A stretch of DNA of 10,483 bases from Oscillospiraceae bacterium (GTDB taxonomy: Bacteria > Bacillota_A > Clostridia > Oscillospirales > CAG-272): contig SVUD01000051.1 of NCBI GenBank assembly GCA_015063445.1, forward strand, positions 1-10,483, read 5' to 3'. Positions 6,550 through 10,483 of this stretch are shown one piece after another; position 1 is the first letter of the stretch, and every line of letters starts with the position of its first letter. Under the pieces are notes generated by a model, which saw nothing but the letters and a program-made list of their open reading frames with translations, did not search any database and was not told the DNA's origin. The position numbers and the translations under genes were made by a program.

Positions 6550-7721
6550 ATCTTGTTTATAAGCTTAGGTAAGATCTCTGCCGCGTCTCCGACTACGGAA
6601 TAGTGCGCAACGTCGAAAATAGGAGCGTTCTTATCCGTGTTAATAGCAACTATGCAATCCGAGGATTTCATACCTGCGGCAAACTGAACCGCACCCGAAA
6701 TTCCAACGCATATTATAAGCTTGGGCTTAACGGTTCTTCCGGAAAGTCCTATCTGTCTTTTTGCGTCGAATATATTTCCCTCAACCAAAGGTCTTGTGCA
6801 GGCAACCATACCGCCGAGAAGCGACGCAAGCTCCTCCGCGGCGGCTCTCATAGACTCGCTCGCTGCTCCTCTTCCGACAGCGACTATAACGTCAGCCTCG
6901 GATATATCAACGTCCTTGGACTTGCTTTTGGTCTCGAGAACCTTAATTTTTGAAATAAGCTTATCCGCCTCGGTCTGCATTGGAACTATATCGCCGCAGG
7001 GCTTTTCCGTGGGCTTAGGCTCGGAGAATACCTTATAACGAGCTGTGCAGAACTGAGGTCTTGTATTGGGAGATACGATCTGCGCCATAATGTTTCCGCC
7101 GAATGCGGGACGAATCTGAACGAGATCGGTGTTTTCCTTCATTTCAAGAACGGTACAGTCTGCGGTAAGCCCCGCTCTGCATCTTGCGGCAACTCTCGGA
7201 GCAAGCTGTCTGCCGAGGTCGGTCGCGCCGACGAGGATAGAAGAGGGCTTTACCTTTTCAATGAAATCGCAGAATGCCGCGGCATAGGGCTCTATTCTAA
7301 AGCCCTCGTACGCCTCGTTATCGTAAACGAACACCTTATCTACACCGTAATAAAGAAGCTTTTCAGCGCATTTTTCTATATTGTGACCGATAAGCAAAAC
7401 GTAAACGGGGTGAGAGGTAACCGAAGCAAGCTCACGAGCCTTTCCGCAAAGCTCGTACGTTACTCTGTGAATATCTCCGCCCTGGCAGTCCGAATAAACG
7501 CAAATACCTCTCCAAAGCGATTTATCTATTTCCGGAGCAACATCCTCAACGAACGTGACAGCGCCCTCTCCGTTGCGTACGCAAAGCTTACACATTTTGC
7601 ACGCGGACGATATTGAGAGCTTTCCGTCACTGTATGAAATAGCTCCAAAGGGACAAACCTTAACGAGCTTATTACCGAGAGCCTCGTTAACCTTACCCTG
7701 ATCAATTACAAGAGATCCCAT
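6531..7721 (-). CDS. etfA: Electron transfer flavoprotein alpha subunit with N-terminal [4Fe-4S] domain (LctC type)
   Basis: Partner of EtfB; together they carry electrons between the lactate dehydrogenase, ferredoxin and NAD. In the 396-residue protein, residues 1-60 form a small iron-sulfur domain: KVCPFGAI gives C23 and [10 protein letters not shown] gives C41, C44 and C47, enough for one [4Fe-4S] cluster. The classical EtfA N-domain follows (about 65-235), then the FAD-binding C-domain with [11 protein letters not shown] (281-291), [22 protein letters not shown] (322-343) and [22 protein letters not shown] (358-379). The cluster domain is absent from ordinary beta-oxidation EtfA but present in ETFs of clostridial lactate dehydrogenase-type complexes, supporting ferredoxin-coupled bifurcation or confurcation. 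Start is supported by GGAGGT 6 nt before the ATG, 12 bp after the etfB stop. Could also be named lctC. Confidence 0.92.
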   Translation of the reverse strand: MGSLVIDQGKVNEALGNKLVKVCPFGAISYSDGKLSISSACKMCKLCVRNGEGAVTFVEDVAPEIDKSLWRGICVYSDCQGGDIHRVTYELCGKARELASVTSHPVYVLLIGHNIEKCAEKLLYYGVDKVFVYDNEAYEGFRIEPYAAAFCDFIEKVKPSSILVGATDLGRQLAPRVAARCRAGLTADCTVLEMKENTDLVQIRPAFGGNIMAQIVSPNTRPQFCTARYKVFSEPKPTEKPCGDIVPMQTEADKLISKIKVLETKSKSKDVDISEADVIVAVGRGAASESMRAAAEELASLLGGMVACTRPLVEGNIFDAKRQIGLSGRTVKPKLIICVGISGAVQFAAGMKSSDCIVAINTDKNAPIFDVAHYSVVGDAAEILPKLINKIKEARQ

Positions 7722-7733
7722 AGTCTTACCTCC

Positions 7734-8522
7734 TTATATCATCTTGAGCTTACTTACAAGCTCAAGCAAAGCCTCTGCCTGCTCGTCTGTATTTCCCTCA
7801 ACCGAGTGTCTTTCGGCATTTTTCTCGGGCGGGAAAATTCTCTCAACCTGCGTTGCAGAGCCCGAAAGTCCGTAATGCATAGGATTCTGATCCTCAAAAT
7901 CCGCAAAGCTTAAGAAACGAGCAACGTCGTCGGTTATGCTTTGCTTAACCTTGTAAGAAGGAAGCCGAGGCGTGTTTATATCGTTTTCCATAGAAATAAG
8001 GCAAGGAAGCTCTATACTCATTTTAACGGTCTTATTATCAAGCGAAGCCGTCAAGGTAGCCTTTCCGTCGCTTATTTCATCAACAGAAAGAACGTTTGAA
8101 ATATTGGGGATACCGAGATATTCAGCCACCTCGGCTCCAACCTGAGCGGTATCTCCGTCCGTAGTCTGCTTACCGCAGAGTATCATATCAAATTCACCGC
8201 ATTTGCGTATTCCCTGCGAAAGAGTATAGGCGGTTGCGAGAACGTCAGCTCCCGCAAACTTTCTATCCGAAAGAACGGTTCCCGATTTCGCTCCCATACA
8301 AACAGCCTCTATAACAACCGATTTTGCCTGAGGCGGTCCCATTGTTATGCACTCAACGTCTCCGCCGTATTTTTCGGTAAGCGTTAACGCGGTTTCTATA
8401 GCGTAGAGGTCGTACGGATTCATTTTGCTCTGAATTCCGCTGCGCTTAAGCACGCCGGTAACGGGGTCAACCTCAACGTTGCTCGAGCCGGGCACCTGCT
8501 TTATACAAACCAGAATTTTCAT
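7734..8522 (-). CDS. etfB: Electron transfer flavoprotein beta subunit (LctB type)
   Basis: First gene of the etfB-etfA-lctD operon. EtfB of bifurcating complexes carries the FAD that exchanges electrons with NAD(H). The 262-residue protein starts MKILVCIKQVPGS and has NPYDLYAIETAL (35-46), MGPPQA (61-66) and the EtfB signature CGKQTTDGDTAQVG (116-129), with flavin contacts expected around the TDGDTAQVG part. Length is normal. TAGGAGA lies about 6 nt before the ATG. A promoter sits about 50-80 bp upstream, after the larA terminator, so the operon can be expressed apart from larA. Assignment to the electron-bifurcating group is inferred from the Fe-S domain on the partner EtfA and from the operon, not from EtfB alone. 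Could also be named lctB. Confidence 0.92.
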   Translation of the reverse strand: MKILVCIKQVPGSSNVEVDPVTGVLKRSGIQSKMNPYDLYAIETALTLTEKYGGDVECITMGPPQAKSVVIEAVCMGAKSGTVLSDRKFAGADVLATAYTLSQGIRKCGEFDMILCGKQTTDGDTAQVGAEVAEYLGIPNISNVLSVDEISDGKATLTASLDNKTVKMSIELPCLISMENDINTPRLPSYKVKQSITDDVARFLSFADFEDQNPMHYGLSGSATQVERIFPPEKNAERHSVEGNTDEQAEALLELVSKLKMI

Positions 8523-8572
8523 TTTATTCTCCTAAGTAGCTTAAGGATTTTTGTTATATACTTCCAAGCTAT

Positions 8573-8602
8573 ATTTTATCATACATATTAATAGAGAGTC
8601 AA
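8573..8602 (-). promoter_or_regulatory. Sigma-A-like promoter of etfB-etfA-lctD
   Basis: On the minus strand TTGACT (8597-8602) is followed after 18 bp by TAAAAT (8573-8578), with a TG one base before the -10. Predicted start is near 8566, giving a leader of about 43 nt. The hexamers are the same as those of the larA promoter, which would fit joint expression. Confidence 0.65.
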
Positions 8603-8606
8603 GACC

Positions 8607-8637
8607 AAAAAAACGAAACAATAATTCGTGTTTTTTT
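8607..8637. repeat. A/T-flanked hairpin between larA terminator and etfB promoter
   Basis: AAAAAAACGAA (8607-8617) pairs with TTCGTGTTTTTTT (8625-8637) apart from one bulged G, around a 7-nt loop. T runs follow on both strands, so it may be a weak back-up terminator. It also ends only a few bases upstream of the etfB -35 box, so a regulator site is an alternative. Confidence 0.4.
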
Positions 8638-8648
8638 ATCCTAAATAA

Positions 8649-8694
8649 CGAAAAAGCAGCCGCTCAATACCTTTCGGATAATGAACGGCCGCTC
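8649..8694 (-). terminator. Intrinsic terminator of larA
   Basis: On the minus strand AGCGGCCGTTCA (8693-8682) pairs with TGAGCGGCTGCT (8666-8655) through ten Watson-Crick and two G-T pairs, followed by five T residues. It begins about 16 nt after the larA stop. It separates larA from the etf operon. Confidence 0.8.
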
Positions 8695-8709
8695 GCTATT
8701 TTAAATATA

Positions 8710-9987
8710 CTACTTAAGCACAACTACGGATATACCGTCGGGAATGGCGGTTATCGTGGGCTCTTCTTTTCCCAAAACAGCCTTTGCCTTCAAGAGCGCC
8801 TCTTCTATCGAATGAGCGGGAATCATATGCATTTGTTCCACCGTTTCATCGCTCATAGAAGAAACGTATATAACCGTTGCTTTTTTCAATATTCTTATAA
8901 GAATCTGAGATTGCCATTGATCTGGCAGGGTTTCGTTTCTGTTTCTCTTCAAGAAGGATTCCATAGTCTTGTTTATGTCCCTCTCGTCAGCAAGCTGATG
9001 ATAGAAATGCTCTCCTCCCGTTCCGTCGTCAGATGAGGCGAGCATAATAATAGCTCCGCCATCTTTAACGGCAGCCTCAGCGGCGGTCATTCCCTTTACC
9101 GCCTGATATACGTTCTGGTCAAGAGGATATCCGCCGTTTGTGGAAATAACTATATCGGCGGGGGTTGCTTTAACCGCGCAAAGCGACGAGATAAAGTCAG
9201 TTCCTGCCTTATGCGCCTCTTCCATATCACCCGCAACGGCATAAATCGGCTCTTTTTTTGAATTGAGAACAACGTTAACTATAAAGTTGAGCTTTGCTTC
9301 CCTTGCCGCCCATATCATATCCTTGTGAATGGGGTTGTTTTTTAAGACTCCCGTTCTCGAGCTTTCGTGCGCTATGAACTCGGAGCAATGATTGGCAAGA
9401 ACGGTGGTTCTGCCTGCTATTCCGGGTAAAACGCTCTTCCTTCCGCCCGAAAAGCCGGCAAAGAAATGAGGCTCTATAAAGCCCTCGGCAACCAAAAGAT
9501 CAGCTTCGTAAGCTATGCTGTTTATCTCGCACTTTCCGCCCGATGGAAGCGTTCCTATATCAACAAGCTTTTCTCTTTCGTCGCAATTATGTATATAAAT
9601 ATTTTCATTTTTGACGATTTCCTCGCCGAATTTTCCTACAAGCTCCGCTTTCGTCGTTTCTCTATGACAACCCGTAGCAATCAGAATCGTTATTTTGGCA
9701 TTTGGATTTCCCTCTCGTATTTCACGAAGCATAGCGGGCATTATTACCTTACTCGGCACGGGGCGCGTGTGGTCGCTCGCTATAATAACCACGTTTTTCT
9801 TACCACGCGCAAGCTCTTGAAGAGGAGCGCTCCCTATCGGATTTTCGAGCGCCCTTTGGACAAGCTCCTCGCCACTCGCCTCGGGCTTGTATTTCTCTAT
9901 CGAAGACTCAAGGACTGCGCAAAGCTCGTTATCGCTAAACTCATAATCAAGCGAGCCCTTACCGTAAAGAAAAGCCACTTTTTTCAT
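8710..9987 (-). CDS. larA: Nickel-dependent lactate racemase (LarA family)
   Basis: Interconverts L- and D-lactate using a nickel-pincer nucleotide cofactor bound to a lysine. The 425-residue protein has DHTRP (72-76), ATGCHRE (104-110), EPHFFAGFSGGRKSVLPGI (172-190) and ANH (198-200). This places D72, H108, H174, K184 and H200 at the very numbers reported for Lactiplantibacillus plantarum LarA, including the cofactor lysine K184 and nickel ligand H200. Length is normal. GAGGGG lies about 9 nt before the ATG; the stop is TAG. With the ETF-linked lactate dehydrogenase downstream, it would convert the unused lactate isomer into the one that LctD accepts. The cofactor genes larB, larC and larE are not in this window. 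LarA homologues exist for other 2-hydroxy acids, so lactate is the best guess from context. Confidence 0.92.
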   Translation of the reverse strand: MKKVAFLYGKGSLDYEFSDNELCAVLESSIEKYKPEASGEELVQRALENPIGSAPLQELARGKKNVVIIASDHTRPVPSKVIMPAMLREIREGNPNAKITILIATGCHRETTKAELVGKFGEEIVKNENIYIHNCDEREKLVDIGTLPSGGKCEINSIAYEADLLVAEGFIEPHFFAGFSGGRKSVLPGIAGRTTVLANHCSEFIAHESSRTGVLKNNPIHKDMIWAAREAKLNFIVNVVLNSKKEPIYAVAGDMEEAHKAGTDFISSLCAVKATPADIVISTNGGYPLDQNVYQAVKGMTAAEAAVKDGGAIIMLASSDDGTGGEHFYHQLADERDINKTMESFLKRNRNETLPDQWQSQILIRILKKATVIYVSSMSDETVEQMHMIPAHSIEEALLKAKAVLGKEEPTITAIPDGISVVVLK

Positions 9988-10019
9988 AATTCAATCCCCT
10001 CGTTTCTTGTTTTGATTTT

Positions 10020-10048
10020 ATTTTACTACAAATCCGGCAAGCAGTCAA
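10020..10048 (-). promoter_or_regulatory. Sigma-A-like promoter of larA
   Basis: On the minus strand TTGACT (10043-10048) and TAAAAT (10020-10025) are 17 bp apart. Start is predicted near 10013, about 25 nt before the ATG, so the leader is short. It lies back to back with the rightward promoter; the two -35 boxes form the inverted pair AGTCAAG/CTTGACT (10043-10049 and 10067-10073). Confidence 0.7.
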
Positions 10049-10067
10049 GAATTATCCTGAATTAACC

Positions 10068-10095
10068 TTGACTTATTCTGTTTATATGCTATAAT
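10068..10095 (+). promoter_or_regulatory. Sigma-A-like promoter of the GH127-like gene
   Basis: TTGACT (10068-10073), 16-bp spacer, perfect TATAAT (10090-10095) with an extended -10 TG at 10087-10088. Start is predicted near 10102, leaving about 22 nt of leader, which includes AAGAGG before the ATG at 10124. Confidence 0.7.
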
Positions 10096-10123
10096 AAAAA
10101 CAAAAAGCCAAGAGGTTACTGTC

Positions 10124-10483
10124 ATGGATAAATACAGCTTTTACACGTCAAAAGAGATAAAGCCTTCCGGCTGGTTAAAGCGTCAGCTTGAAATACAGGC
10201 TGAGGGACTCAGCGGAAATTTGGATAAGGTCTGGCGAGACGTCAGAGACAGCGCCTGGATAGGCAAGGACGCTGAGGGCTGGGAAAGAGTTCCGTATTGG
10301 CTTGACGGCTTTATTCCCCTTGCGTATCTTCTTGAAAACGAGGATATGATAGCAAGAGCAAAAAAATATATTGACGCGATACTTTCATATCAAAGACCGA
10401 GCGGTTGGATATGTCCCTGCCCGGACGAAAAGATTCCGACTTATGATACGTGGGCGGTTCAGCTTATATCAAAGGTTTTCGTA
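10124..10483 (+). CDS. Probable beta-L-arabinofuranosidase-like glycosidase (GH127/DUF1680 type), N-terminal part, cut by the window edge
   Basis: 120 codons from ATG at 10124 stay open to the window end. The protein begins MDKYSFYTSKEIKPSGWLKR and continues with QLEIQAEGLSGNLDKVW, DSAWIGKDAEGWERVPYWLD (43-62), IPLAYLLENEDMIARAKKYID and ILSYQRPSGWICP (about 87-99). This GWLKRQL, GWERxPYWLDG and QxPxGW pattern is what I know from the N-terminal alpha/alpha-barrel of proteins annotated as GH127/DUF1680 beta-L-arabinofuranosidase-like. No signal peptide is seen, so it should be cytoplasmic. The catalytic residues lie beyond the edge, and related alpha/alpha-barrel families share this fold, so substrate and exact family remain open. 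AAGAGG lies about 8-13 nt before the start. It is divergent from larA with a separate promoter. Confidence 0.72.
   Translation, partial: MDKYSFYTSKEIKPSGWLKRQLEIQAEGLSGNLDKVWRDVRDSAWIGKDAEGWERVPYWLDGFIPLAYLLENEDMIARAKKYIDAILSYQRPSGWICPCPDEKIPTYDTWAVQLISKVFV

Noticed and set aside
8523..8709. Possible small RNA or riboswitch before etfB
   Set aside because: The gap is fully explained by a terminator, a hairpin, a promoter and a Shine-Dalgarno; the predicted leader is only about 43 nt, too short for a known riboswitch class.
8551..9036. Plus-strand reading frame across the larA 3' end and the etfB upstream region
   Set aside because: It runs through the larA terminator and larA antisense and has no domain or start signal.
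9466..10065. Plus-strand reading frame of 199 codons opposite larA
   Set aside because: Antisense to larA, whose residues match the family exactly; it also runs over the larA promoter.

Overview
The window looks like chromosomal DNA of a strictly anaerobic, low-to-mid-GC Gram-positive bacterium of the Clostridia, probably from a gut or similar anoxic, carbohydrate-rich habitat. Reasons: strong AGGAGG-type ribosome binding sites before nearly every gene, AT-rich intergenic gaps with sigma-A-like promoters, intrinsic terminators, an iron-sulfur-type serine dehydratase, and an ETF-linked lactate dehydrogenase of the kind known from anaerobic Clostridia such as Acetobacterium woodii. The lineage is inferred from gene content and style; no rRNA or other marker gene is present.

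Layout. Positions 1-1000 (minus strand) hold a two-gene unit: a maltose/galactoside-type O-acetyltransferase followed 13 bp later by an L-serine dehydratase cut by the left edge. A 270-bp divergent regulatory region (1001-1270), with an inverted repeat and a 22-bp perfect palindrome lying on a -10 box, separates it from a cytoplasmic glycoside hydrolase family 2 enzyme (1271-3019, plus strand) that has its own terminator. Next come two tandem, distantly related seven-helix membrane proteins of the YwaF/TIGR02206 type (3239-4867), ended by a long hairpin that can terminate transcription from both sides. Between them and the next operon lies a 162-bp element with about 20-bp imperfect terminal inverted repeats (4978-5139), which looks like a MITE or REP-like repeat and provides the stop codon of the neighbouring gene.

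Positions 5137-9987 (minus strand) form a lactate module. larA (nickel-dependent lactate racemase) comes first, with its own promoter and terminator. Then etfB-etfA-lctD follows as a tight, translationally coupled operon with its own promoter. The likely job is to interconvert D- and L-lactate and oxidise lactate to pyruvate through an ETF/lactate dehydrogenase complex that passes electrons to NAD+ with the help of reduced ferredoxin. The lactate permease and regulator of the A. woodii lct operon, and the larB/C/E cofactor genes, are not in this window. Serine dehydratase at the left edge also yields pyruvate.

At the right edge, divergent from larA, starts a probable GH127/DUF1680-type beta-L-arabinofuranosidase-like enzyme (10124 onward), cut by the window end. 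With the GH2 enzyme and the sugar acetyltransferase this suggests a plant- or host-glycan-degrading lifestyle. I see no CRISPR array, tRNA, rRNA, transposase, phage gene or toxin-antitoxin pair. The most unusual non-coding feature is the inverted-repeat element at 4978-5139.
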